A stretch of DNA of 64,000 bases from Ornithinimicrobium sp. CNJ-824 (lineage in GTDB: Bacteria; Actinomycetota; Actinomycetes; Actinomycetales; Dermatophilaceae), in NCBI RefSeq assembly GCF_001942405.1, contig NZ_MKKA01000007.1, forward strand, positions 19,139 through 83,138. Reading direction: 5' to 3'. The position numbers and the translations under genes are program-made. The notes below the pieces were generated by a model. The model had not been told where the DNA came from and did no database searches. It saw only the letters and a list, made by a program, of their open reading frames with translations. Within the stretch, counting starts at the first letter, position 1, and the number at the start of each line of letters is the position of its first letter. Below, piece after piece: positions 45,883 through 55,040 of the stretch.

Positions 45883-48800
45883 GTGCCGCCTGCAGCCGAC
45901 CCCACCGAAGCATCCCGCCACGAGCACCCCCTCAGGGCCGCAGCCCGCCGAAGGATCCTCGTCCTGGACGGCGGTTACGGGTCGATGCTGCAGCAGGTGG
46001 ACCTTACCGAGAGCGACTTCCACGGGAGCGGCCCGGCCTGGTCGACGCACGCCACCACCACGCTCAGGGGCAACTTCGACCTCCTCGGCCTGACCCGGCC
46101 GGACGTCGTGGCCGAGGTGCACCGCGCCTACCTGCGGGCCGGGGCCGACATCCTCACGACCAACACCTTCAGCGCCACCTCGATCGCCCAGGCCGACTAC
46201 GGCACCCAGGGCCTGGTCCACGACATGAACGTCGCCGCCGCCCGCGTCGCCCGCGGGGTCGCCGACGAGGTGGCGGCCGAAGACGGCCGGGCCCGGTTCG
46301 TCGCCGGCTCGCTCGGACCGACGAACCGGACCGCGTCGCTGTCCCCCGACGTCGAGCGACCCGAGGTCCGCGCCGTCACCTACGACCAGCTGGGCGCGGC
46401 GTACGCCGAGCAGGCGGCGGCGCTCCTCGAGGGCGGCGTCGACCTGCTGCTGGTCGAGACCGTCTTCGACACCCTCAACGCCAAGGCCGCGCTGCACGCG
46501 ATCGCCGACGTGCAGGAGGCCCGTCTGGCCTCGGGGTCCGCCGACGGCCCGGTGCCGGTCATGCTCTCGGGGACGATCACCGACGCCTCCGGCCGCACCC
46601 TCTCGGGCCAGACGCCGGAGGCCTTCGCGGTCTCCACCGAGCACGTGGACCTGTTCTCCCTGGGCCTCAACTGCGCGCTCGGCGCCGAGGCCATGCGCCC
46701 GCACGTGCGCGACGTCGCCGCCGCCACCACGGCGCTCACCTCCGTCCACCCCACGCCGGCCTGCCGAACGCCTTCGGCGGCTACGACGACACCCCGGAGG
46801 AGATGGCCGAGGTCCTGGGCTCGATGGCCCAGGAGGGACTGCTCAACATCGTCGGCGGCTGCTGCGGGACCACCCCCGACCACATCCGCGCGATCGCGCA
46901 GGCCGTCGCCGACGCGGCACCCCGCACCCCCGCCGGCGGCACGCCGTACCTGCGCACCTCCGGCCTGGAGGCGTTCACCCTCACCCCCGACGTCAACTTC
47001 GTCAACGTCGGCGAACGGACCAACATCACCGGCAGCCCGAAGTTCGCCCGGCACGTCCAGGAGGGCGACTGGGACGCCGCGGTGGCCGTGGCCCGGCAGC
47101 AGGTGGAGGCCGGCGCCCAGCTCATCGACGTCAACGTCGACGAGGGCATGCTCGACGGCCCGGCGACGATGACCCACTTCCTCAACCTGCTGGCGGGCGA
47201 GCCGGACGTCGCCCGCGTGCCGGTCATGATCGACTCCTCGCGCTGGGAGGTGCTCGAGGCCGGGCTGCGCTGCCTCCAGGGCAAGGGCATCGTCAACTCC
47301 CTCTCGCTCAAGGACGGCGAGGAGGAGTTCCTGCGGCGGGCGGCCGTCGTGCGCCGCTACGGCGCGGCCGTGGTCGTCATGGCCTTCGACGAGCAGGGGC
47401 AGGCCGACACCCTGGACCGCCGGACCGCGGTGTGCGAGCGGGCCTACCGGCTCCTGACCACCCCGGGCGCGACGCTGCCGGACCCCTTCCCCGCCCACGA
47501 CATCGTCTTCGACCCCAACGTGCTGACGGTGGCGACCGGCATGGAGGAGCACGACCGCTACGCCCTGGACTTCATCGAGGCCACCCGATGGATCAAGGAG
47601 AACCTTCCCGGGGCGCTCGTCTCCGGCGGCATCTCCAACGTGTCCTTCTCCTTCCGGGGCAACAACACCGTGCGGGAGGCCATGCACTCGGTCTTCCTCC
47701 TCCACGCCATCCGTGCGGGCCTGGACATGGGCATCGTCAACGCGGGGATGCTCGGCGTCTACGAGGACATCGACCCGGTGCTGCGCGAGCACGTCGAGGA
47801 CGTGGTCCTGGCCCGCCGCCCGGACGCGACCGAGCGGCTCATCGAGCTCGCCGAGCGGATCAAGGCGCAGACCGAGGACGCCGGCCCAGGCGGGGGCGGA
47901 CCGTCGGCCGCCGCCGCGGCCAAGCTGGCCTGGCGGGACGCGGACGTCACCGAGCGCCTGCGGCACGCGCTCGTGCACGGCATCGACACCTACGTCGTCG
48001 AGGACGCCGAGGAGGCCTACCAGCAGCTGGGCTCGGGCCTGCAGGTCATCGAGGGCCCGCTCATGGCCGGGATGGACGTCGTCGGCGACCTGTTCGGCGC
48101 CGGGAAGATGTTCCTGCCCCAGGTCGTCAAGTCCGCCCGGGTGATGAAGAAGGCCGTCGCCCACCTGACCCCCTACCTGGAGGCCGCCGCCGCCGAGACC
48201 GGCGGCCGGACCAAGGGCCGGGTCGTCATGGCCACCGTCAAGGGGGACGTGCACGACATCGGCAAGAACATCGTGGGCGTCGTGCTGGGCTGCAACGGCT
48301 ACGAGGTCACCGACCTGGGCGTCATGGTGCCCGCGGAGAAGATCCTGGCCACCGCGGACGAGATCGGGGCCGACGTGGTCGGGGTCTCCGGTCTCATCAC
48401 GCCCAGCCTGGACGAGATGGTCTCCCTCGCCACCGAGATGCAGCGTCGCGGCCTGACCACGCCCCTGCTCATCGGCGGGGCCACGACCTCGGCCGCCCAC
48501 ACGGCCGTCAAGATCGACCCGGCCTACGAGGGCACCGTCGTCCACGTCGTCGACGCCTCCCGCGCCGTGGGCGTGGTCGCCGACGCGATCAACCACGAGG
48601 AGAAGCTGCGCGAGCGCACCGCTCTCACCTACGCCGAGCTGCGCGAGCGGCACGCCGGCAAGAAGGTCTCGCTCGTCCCGCTCGAGGCGGCCCGCGCCAG
48701 CACCCGCGCCGTCACCGGACCGGTGCCGGCGACGCCCTCGTTGCTGGGCACCCAGGTGCTGGAGCCGACGCTGGCCGAGCTCGTCGCGGTCGTCGACTGG

Positions 48801-49624
48801 ACCCCGTTCTTCACCGCCTGGGAGCTGCGCGGCTCCTACCCGCGCATCCTCGACGACCCCAAGGTCGGGGAGCAGGCCCGCACCACCTGGGCCGACGGGC
48901 AGCGCTGGCTGGAGCGCATCCTCGACGAGGGCCTGCTGCGCGCCCGTGGCGTCGTCGGGCTGTGGCCGGCCCGCCGCGACGGCGACGACATCCTCGTCGA
49001 CACCGGCACGGGCACCGGGGACGGTCCCGCCGGACCGGTGCGGCTGCATACCCTGCGGCAGCAGCGGGAACGCTCCCAGGGCGGGTATGCCGCGCTCGCG
49101 GACTTCGTGGCCCCCGAGGGCGACCACGTGGGCGCTTCGCCGTCTCGGTCCACGGGGCCGAGGAGCTGGCGGCCCGGCTGCGCGAGGAGCACGACGACTA
49201 CGGCGCGATCATGGTCCAGGTGCTGGCCGACCGCCTCGCGGAGGCGTTCGCCGAGTGGACCCACCGGGAGGTCCGCACCAGGCTGTGGGGCTACGCGCCG
49301 GCGGAGGACCTGCCGGTCGAGGACCTGGTCAAGGAGCGGTACGACGGGATCCGCCCGGCACCCGGCTACCCGGCGCAGCCGGACCACACCGAGAAGTTCA
49401 CCCTGTGGCACCTTCTCGACGCCGAGCGTTCCGCCGGGATGGTGCTGACCGAGCACGGGGCCATGAGCCCCAACAGCGCCGTGTCCGGACTGATCCTCGG
49501 CCACCCGGAGTCGACCTACTTCGCCGTGGGACGGATCGGTCGGGACCAGCTCGAGGACTACGCCGGGCGCAAGGGATGGTCGCTCGAGGAGGCCGAGCGC
49601 TGGCTGGGTCCGCTGCTGCGCTGA
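45883..49624 (+). CDS. metH: Cobalamin-dependent methionine synthase MetH (two missing bases)
   Basis: Transfers methyl from 5-methyltetrahydrofolate through cobalamin to homocysteine. Domains in order: homocysteine domain ([15 protein letters not shown]; the zinc motif GGCCGTTP follows), pterin domain ([15 protein letters not shown]), B12-binding module ([23 protein letters not shown], with the cobalt-ligand histidine in DxHxxG, and [13 protein letters not shown]), and the SAM-activation domain. Two single-base losses: near 46752 ([19 protein letters not shown] restored) and near 49132 (HVGGFAVSVHG restored). Restored length is 1,247 residues, normal. The gap to the previous gene is too short for a cobalamin riboswitch. 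Confidence 0.95.
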
Positions 49625-49667
49625 GCCCTCGGGGGTCGGCCCCCGACCGCCCGTTCTGGACCGGGGT

Positions 49668-50521
49668 TCACGGGCGGGCGCGGACCTCCACCCGGTCGCC
49701 GGTCTCCCGCACGTCGTACGCCGGCTGCGGCACCGACGCCGGGCCCCGCTCGACCGACCCGTCGGCCAGGTCGAAGCGGCTCCCGTGCCACGGGCAGACG
49801 ACGCAGCCGTCCTCGACGGTGCCCTCGTCGAGCGGCCCGCCGAGGTGGGTGCAGGTGGCCGCGAGCGCCCGCAGGACGCCGCCGGACCGGGTGAGCACCA
49901 CCGGCTCGCCGGCGACGTCGACCCGCACCAGCCCCTCCCCCACGTCCTGGGCGGCGGCCACGTCGGTCCACTCCCGCGGGGCCGGCTCGTGGTCCATCGT
50001 CCGGCTGACGGCGACACCCTGGGCGTAGACGAGGTGGCCGCGAGGTAGCCGGCCGCCCCCAGCCCGGCCAGGCCCACCATGGACAGGGCCGCGCCCGCGC
50101 GGTGGTGGCCGGCGGCCCGGGCGACCCAGCTGGCGGCGAACACCCCCGCGGCGGCGCCGTTGGCCAGGGCGTGCACGAGCCCGACCCGCATCGGCCGCTT
50201 CGCCGACCCCAGCTCGGACCAGTCCGCCCAGCCGGAGGCGACCGTGGGGACGGTGGAGACCAGCGCCGCCCCGACCAGCCGTCGGGCCGCCGCCCGGTCG
50301 TCCTCGTCGCCCAGGACGTCCAGCAGGGTCGCCCCGACGTTCATGCCGATCGGCAGGGCGACCAGCAGCGGGTGGAGGGCGTGGCCCAGCGGCCGTCCGT
50401 GGAGGACGTCCTTGACCGGCCCGGGAGGCAGCACCGTGTTCACGGTCGAGCGGGCCGACTCGACCGCGTCGTCGAGGGCCTGCTCGTTCTCCAGGCGCTT
50501 CATCAGCGGGGTGAGGAACAT
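49668..50521 (-). CDS. DUF2231 membrane domain fused to a Rieske 2Fe-2S domain (one missing base)
   Basis: N-terminal half: four TM helices of DUF2231 (LHGRPLGHALHPLLVALPIGMNVGATLLDV). C-terminal half: a Rieske domain with cluster ligands in ATCTHLGGPLDEG and VVCPWHGSRFDLADG (C-x-H and C-x2-H). Between them a base is missing at about 50041; LAGYLGGHLVYAQGVAVSR is restored. Length about 284 residues. The fusion implies a membrane-bound electron-transfer role; partner unknown. GGAAGG lies before the ATG. Confidence 0.85.
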
Positions 50522-50672
50522 TGCGCGTCGACCTTCCGTCTGGACGGGCGGACCCGCGGTGGTCCGCCGGTGCCGGCGAGTCTAGCCAGCCGAGGCCGGG
50601 GACGCCCGGTGGGACGGGACCCGCCCCCGGGCGTCCCATTCCCGCGCTCTCGTCACGATCCCGCAACGGACG

Positions 50673-50687
50673 GATCACGGTGTGATC
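50673..50687. promoter_or_regulatory. Inverted repeat GATCAC-GGT-GTGATC upstream of the betaine transporter
   Basis: Perfect 6-3-6 inverted repeat 17 nt upstream of the -35 element. It resembles a small dimeric-regulator site (for example GntR or IclR type); the protein is not identifiable. Confidence 0.5.
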
Positions 50688-50703
50688 ACGGAACGGTTTC
50701 CAC

Positions 50704-50734
50704 TTGGCAAATTCCCGTGGCCATCCCCTACTGT
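50704..50734 (+). promoter_or_regulatory. Promoter of the betaine transporter operon
   Basis: TTGGCA (50704-50709) and TACTGT (50729-50734) with 19 nt between. The operon's GTG is 133 nt further on, so this is one of the few long leaders here. Confidence 0.45.
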
Positions 50735-50867
50735 CGAAAGGCGGCCCGTCCTCGCGCCGCCGGCGACGACCACCGCCCCCGGGGCTGATCCGGGCGGGCG
50801 GGACACCCCGGTTCGCCAGGACGCGCCCACGAGCTGTGCCCACGACCACCGACCGAGGGATCATCCT

Positions 50868-52061
50868 GTGCCACTCCTTGCCGCGGAGCATCTCTACAAG
50901 ATCTTCGGCCGCCGACCCCAGCGGGGGGTCGAGGCCCTGCGCAACGGGGCCACGCGCGCCGAGCTCCGGGCCGAGGGGCTGACCCCCGCCGTCATCGACG
51001 CCTCCTTCGAGGTCTCCCCCGGCGAGATCTTCGTCGTCATGGGCCTGTCCGGCTCGGGCAAGTCCACGCTGATCCGGATGATCAACGGCCTGCACCCCGC
51101 CACGGCCGGCGAGGTCGTCATCGAGGACGAGAACCTCTCCGCGCTCAAGGGCGAGGCGCTGCGGCGGGTACGCCGCGAGAAGATCTCGATGGTCTTCCAG
51201 CACTTCGCCCTGCTGCCGCACCGCACCGTCGGCGAGAACGCGGCCTACGGCCTGAAGGTGCAGGGCATGTCGCGCAGCGACCGGGAGGCCCGCGCCGACC
51301 GCGCCCTGGAGATGGTCGGGCTCAAGGGCTGGGGCGAGTCCCTGCCCGGCGAGCTGTCGGGGGGCATGCAGCAGCGGGTGGGCCTGGCCCGGGCGCTGGC
51401 CGCCGAGACCGACATCCTGCTCATGGACGAGGCGTTCAGCGCCCTCGACCCGCTCATCCGGCGGGAGATGCAGGACCAGCTCGTCGACCTGCAGCAGCGG
51501 CTGGACAAGACCATCGTCTTCATCACCCACGACCTCAACGAGGCCATGCGCCTGGGCGACCGGATCGCGATGATGCGCGACGGCCGGATCGAGCAGATCG
51601 GCACCGCCGAGCAGATCCTCAACGACCCCAGCAGCAACTACGTCGCGCAGTTCGTCCAGGACGTCGACCGGGCCAAGGTGCTCACGGCCGGTGCGGTGAT
51701 GGAGCGGCCGGAGTACGTCATCGGGGCCGAGCAGGGCCCCCAGCAGGCGCACAAGCTCATCCGCGAGCACCAGCTCGACGCGCTGCCCGTGGTCCGCCGC
51801 GACCGCACCCCGGTCGGGGTCGTGCTGCCGGGCGAGATCGCGGCCGCCGTCCGCGACGGACGCACGGACCTTCCCCTGACCGAACGCAGCGCGAGCACCG
51901 TCACGCTGGACACCCCGTTGGCCGACCTGCTCGCCGACGCCGCCCGCCGGACCAGCCCCCTGCTCGTCGTGGACGACCAGGGTCGGCTCGCCGGGCTCAT
52001 CCCCCAGGTGACGCTGCTGACCGCGCTGTCCAACCACCCCGCCGAGGAGGTGTCCCGATGA
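50868..52061 (+). CDS. Glycine betaine/proline ABC transporter ATP-binding protein (ProV/OpuAA type)
   Basis: 397 residues. ABC domain with the OpuA/ProV-specific N-terminal insert (YKIFGRRPQRGVEALRNG), Walker A MGLSGSGKSTLIR, Q-loop VFQHFALLPHRTV, signature LSGGMQQRVGLARAL, Walker B ILLMDEAFSALDPL, and H-loop ITHDLNEAMRLGDRI. Two C-terminal CBS domains (about 275-390) sense ionic strength in this family. It forms an operon with the permease and binding protein: 4-nt ATGA overlap with the permease gene. Imports compatible solutes. Confidence 0.93.
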   Translation: MPLLAAEHLYKIFGRRPQRGVEALRNGATRAELRAEGLTPAVIDASFEVSPGEIFVVMGLSGSGKSTLIRMINGLHPATAGEVVIEDENLSALKGEALRRVRREKISMVFQHFALLPHRTVGENAAYGLKVQGMSRSDREARADRALEMVGLKGWGESLPGELSGGMQQRVGLARALAAETDILLMDEAFSALDPLIRREMQDQLVDLQQRLDKTIVFITHDLNEAMRLGDRIAMMRDGRIEQIGTAEQILNDPSSNYVAQFVQDVDRAKVLTAGAVMERPEYVIGAEQGPQQAHKLIREHQLDALPVVRRDRTPVGVVLPGEIAAAVRDGRTDLPLTERSASTVTLDTPLADLLADAARRTSPLLVVDDQGRLAGLIPQVTLLTALSNHPAEEVSR

Positions 52062-53041
52062 GCACGGCCGAGGAGAGCATGCTGCCCCGCGTCCGCGTCG
52101 GCGACTGGATCGACACTGCGTTCGACTGGATCGACGACAACCTCAACATCCTGCTGACCCTCTTCCGCGACGTGATGACCTTCGTCGTCGAGGGCCTGGT
52201 CGACCTTCTGATGTCGCCGCCGCCGCTGGTGATGGTGGCCCTGTTCGCGCTGGTCGCCTGGCTGGTCTCCTCCTGGCGGCTGGCGCTGGGCACCGCCCTG
52301 GGGTTCGCGCTGCTCATCTCGATGGACATCTGGCTGCCCTCGATGCAGACCCTGGCACTGGTCATCGTCGCCACGATCGTCGCCGTGGCCCTGGCCGTCC
52401 CGCTCGGGGTGCTCGCCGCCCGCAACGACGCGGTGAGCGCCGTCGTGCGGCCGGTGCTGGACTTCATGCAGACCATGCCCGGGTTCGTCTACCTGATCCC
52501 GGCGGTCACCTTCTTCTCGATCGGCCTGGTGCCCGGGATCTTCGCCACGATCATCTTCGCCCTGCCGCCGGGGGTCCGACTCACCGAGCTGGGCATCCGG
52601 CAGGTCGACGCCGAGACCGTCGAGGCGGGACAGGCCTTCGGCGCCTCGCCGTGGCAGATCCTGCGCGGCATCCAGATGCCGCTGGCGGTGCCGACCATCA
52701 TGGCCGGGGTCAACCAGGTCATCATGCTGGCCCTGTCGATGGCGGTCATCGCCGGCTTCACCGGCGCCGACGGCCTGGGCAAGCTGGTCGTCGAGTCGAT
52801 CGCCCGCCTCAACACGCCCCTCGGCGTGGAGGCCGGCATCGGCGTGGTGATCCTGGCCATCTTCCTGGACCGGGTCACCTCGGCCCTCGGCAACCCGGGC
52901 CGGCACGCCGGCTCCCTGCTGGCCCGGCTGCGGGCGCGCCGCACCGCCGCCGGAGGCCCCCAGCCGACCACGACCTCGGAGCCCGCCTCCGGGTCGTCCT
53001 CCCCGAGCACCACCGAGACCTCCGTCCGCGCCGGCACCTGA
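52058..53041 (+). CDS. Glycine betaine/proline ABC transporter permease (ProW/OpuAB type)
   Basis: 327 residues with eight hydrophobic segments. The coupling-helix (EAA) region reads VDAETVEAGQAFGASPWQILRGIQMPLAVPTIMAG, a family hallmark (35 residues, so described only by its ends). N-terminal amphipathic helix precedes TM1. The C-terminal 50 residues are a Ser/Thr/Pro-rich tail. Operon partner of the ATPase upstream and the binding protein downstream (59-nt gap with AAAGGAACG ribosome-binding site). Confidence 0.93.
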   Translation: MSTAEESMLPRVRVGDWIDTAFDWIDDNLNILLTLFRDVMTFVVEGLVDLLMSPPPLVMVALFALVAWLVSSWRLALGTALGFALLISMDIWLPSMQTLALVIVATIVAVALAVPLGVLAARNDAVSAVVRPVLDFMQTMPGFVYLIPAVTFFSIGLVPGIFATIIFALPPGVRLTELGIRQVDAETVEAGQAFGASPWQILRGIQMPLAVPTIMAGVNQVIMLALSMAVIAGFTGADGLGKLVVESIARLNTPLGVEAGIGVVILAIFLDRVTSALGNPGRHAGSLLARLRARRTAAGGPQPTTTSEPASGSSSPSTTETSVRAGT

Positions 53042-53099
53042 GCCCCGCGACGACGGCACCCCCGTCCGTACGACCTCTACCGAAAGGAACGATCCGATC

Positions 53100-54078
53100 A
53101 TGAGGACCACCACCCTGAGGCGCGCCGAAGGCGCCGCACGACCGCGCTCGTCGCCAGCCTCGCCACCGCCGGCCTCGTGCTGGCGCGTGCGGCGACGGCG
53201 GCGAGGACACCGCCGCCGAGGACACCGGCAGCGACGACACCACGACCGAGGAGACCGAGGACGCCGCCGCGGGCGGGGCCTCCGGCGAGATCACGCTGGG
53301 CTTCCTGCCGTCCTGGACCGACGGCCTCTCCACCGCCTACCTGCTGGAGAACCAGCTGGAGGAGATGGGTTACACCGTCGAGATGGAGACCCTCACCGAG
53401 CCGGCGCCGCTCTACGCGGGCCTGGCCAACGGGGACGTCGACATGTACCCCTCGGCCTGGTCCGAGGTCACCCACGCCGACTACATGGAGGAGTACGGCG
53501 ACAGCATCGAGGACCTGGGCAGCTACTACGACAGCGCGGTGCTGACCATCGCGGTGCCGGAGTACGTCGACATCGACTCCCTGGAGGAGCTCGCCGACAA
53601 CGCCGACCGCTTCGACGGTCAGGTCATCGGCATCGAGCCGGGGGCCGGTCTGACCCGCGTCACCAACGAGAGCGTCTTCCCCACCTACGGGCTGGACGAG
53701 GAGTTCGAGCTGGTCACCTCCTCCACGACCGCGATGCTCACCGAGCTGCAGAACGCGGTGGAGAACGAGGAGGACATCGTCGTCACCCTGTGGCGTCCCT
53801 TCTGGGCGAACGCCGAGTTCCCGGTCAAGGACCTGGAGGACCCCGAGGGCGCCCTGGGCGACCCCGAGGCCCTGCACTTCCTCGGTCGCGAGGGCTTCGC
53901 CGAGGAGTTCCCCGAGGCCGCGGAGTGGATCGGCCAGCTGAAGCTCGACGACGACCAGTACGGCTCGCTGGAGGACATGGTCGTCAACGAGTACGGCGAG
54001 GGCAACGAGGCCGAGGCCGTCGAGGCCTGGATCGAGGAGAACCCCGACGTGCTCCCGGAGCTGCCCACCTCCGGGTGA
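53100..54078 (+). CDS. Glycine betaine/choline-type substrate-binding lipoprotein (OpuAC/ProX type; two missing bases)
   Basis: Periplasmic-side receptor for the transporter. MRTTTLRRAEG begins at the ATG 53100. Two bases are lost (near 53135 and near 53188); reading through both restores TTALVASLATAGLVLAACGD, a signal peptide with lipobox LAAC, then an acidic linker and the OpuAC domain ITLGFLPSWTDGLSTAYLLENQ, DMYPSAWSEVTH, IVVTLWRPFWANAEF. Aromatic residues in the betaine cage are present as Trp/Tyr. Restored length is about 326 residues. Confidence 0.87.
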
Positions 54079-54125
54079 GGTGCGCCGCGGTGGCGGGCCC
54101 CGTCCCCCACCGCACCTGCACGCCA

Positions 54126-54153
54126 CGCCCCCGCCGGTCCGCCGGCGGGGGCG
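54126..54153 (+). terminator. Hairpin after the betaine transporter operon
   Basis: 12-bp perfect stem (54126-54137 with 54142-54153), 48 nt after the stop, before metF. Confidence 0.65.
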
Positions 54154-54243
54154 TCGTCGTCCGCAGGTCGCCCGGCGGCCGGGGTGCGCAGCCGCAGGAC
54201 CGCCGGGCCGGACCGCGATTTCCCGACCCGCACGGACGGTTGG

Positions 54244-54249
54244 GAGACT
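54244..54249 (+). promoter_or_regulatory. -10-like box for metF
   Basis: GAGACT, 8 nt before the ATG at 54258 (5 nt before an in-frame TTG at 54255). Confidence 0.3.
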
Positions 54250-54257
54250 GACCGTTG

Positions 54258-55034
54258 ATGACCGCCACCCAGTCCCGCATCTCCGTCGAGCTCGTCCCCC
54301 GCAGCGAGGAGTCCATCCGCACGGAGATGGCCGCCGTCGCCGAGCACCTGCCCTGGGCGGACACCGTCAACGTGCCGGACCTGGTCAAGTTCGACCTGCG
54401 CAGCTGGGAGGCGACCGCCCTGGCCCGGGAGTGCGCCCGCCGGGCCGACGGCACGGCATACCGCGCGATCCCGCACCTGCGGGCGGCGGACGTCGACCCC
54501 GAGGCCCCGCTGCGGATGGCCCGCTCGCTGGCCGACCAGGGCGCCGAGGAGGTCCTGGTCGTCTCCGGCGACGACGCCGACTACTTCACCCACCACACCT
54601 ACCCGGTCGACGCGGTCGACGTCATCCGGCGCATCCGGGCCGAGCTGCCGCACCTGACGGTCTACGCCGGGCTGGACCCCTACCGTCAGGGGATCGCCCA
54701 GGAGATGCGCTACCTGGAGCGCAAGCTGTCGGCCGGCGCCGCGGGGGTCTTCACCCAGCCGTTCTTCGACGTCGGGCTCATGGGCGCCTGGGCACGGATC
54801 CTGCCGCAGGACCTGCCGGTGTGGTGGGGCGCGACCACGGTGACCAGCAACGGGGCGATCGGCTACTGGCGGCGACGCAACCTCGTGGCCTTCCCGACCG
54901 ACTTCGAGCCCACCCTGCAGTGGCAGCGCACCTTCGCCCGCCGGGCGATCGACTTCGCCCGCGAGCGCGGTCATCACGTCTACCTCATGCCGGTGCGCAC
55001 CAGCGTCACCGACTACCTGGCCGGGGTGGTCTAG
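54258..55034 (+). CDS. metF: Methylenetetrahydrofolate reductase family protein
   Basis: 258-residue TIM barrel of the MTHFR superfamily, expected to make 5-methyltetrahydrofolate for MetH. Visible: RISVELVPRSEESIRTEMA, NVPDLVKFDLRSWEAT, RAIPHLRAADVDPEAPLR, EEVLVVSGDDADYF (cofactor strand) and AAGVFTQPFFDVGLMGAWA. Shorter than E. coli MetF (296) but typical of the actinobacterial MetF2 branch, whose cofactor use (FAD versus none) varies, so exact enzymology is open. Confidence 0.85.
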   Translation: MTATQSRISVELVPRSEESIRTEMAAVAEHLPWADTVNVPDLVKFDLRSWEATALARECARRADGTAYRAIPHLRAADVDPEAPLRMARSLADQGAEEVLVVSGDDADYFTHHTYPVDAVDVIRRIRAELPHLTVYAGLDPYRQGIAQEMRYLERKLSAGAAGVFTQPFFDVGLMGAWARILPQDLPVWWGATTVTSNGAIGYWRRRNLVAFPTDFEPTLQWQRTFARRAIDFARERGHHVYLMPVRTSVTDYLAGVV

Positions 55035-55040
55035 GGGTCC

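Larger units (their letters stand above)
50522..50867. other. Divergent intergenic region before the betaine transporter operon
   Basis: 346 nt without a gene. It holds the GATCAC-GGT-GTGATC inverted repeat and the TTGGCA...TACTGT promoter listed separately; the part 50735-50860 is GC-rich and shows nothing else that I recognise. Its AT content is locally higher than elsewhere around 50690-50735. Confidence 0.6.

Noticed and set aside
46740..46760. Programmed ribosomal frameshift in metH
   Set aside because: No slippery heptamer or downstream structure is evident, the gene has a second break, and many unrelated genes here show the same single-base loss.
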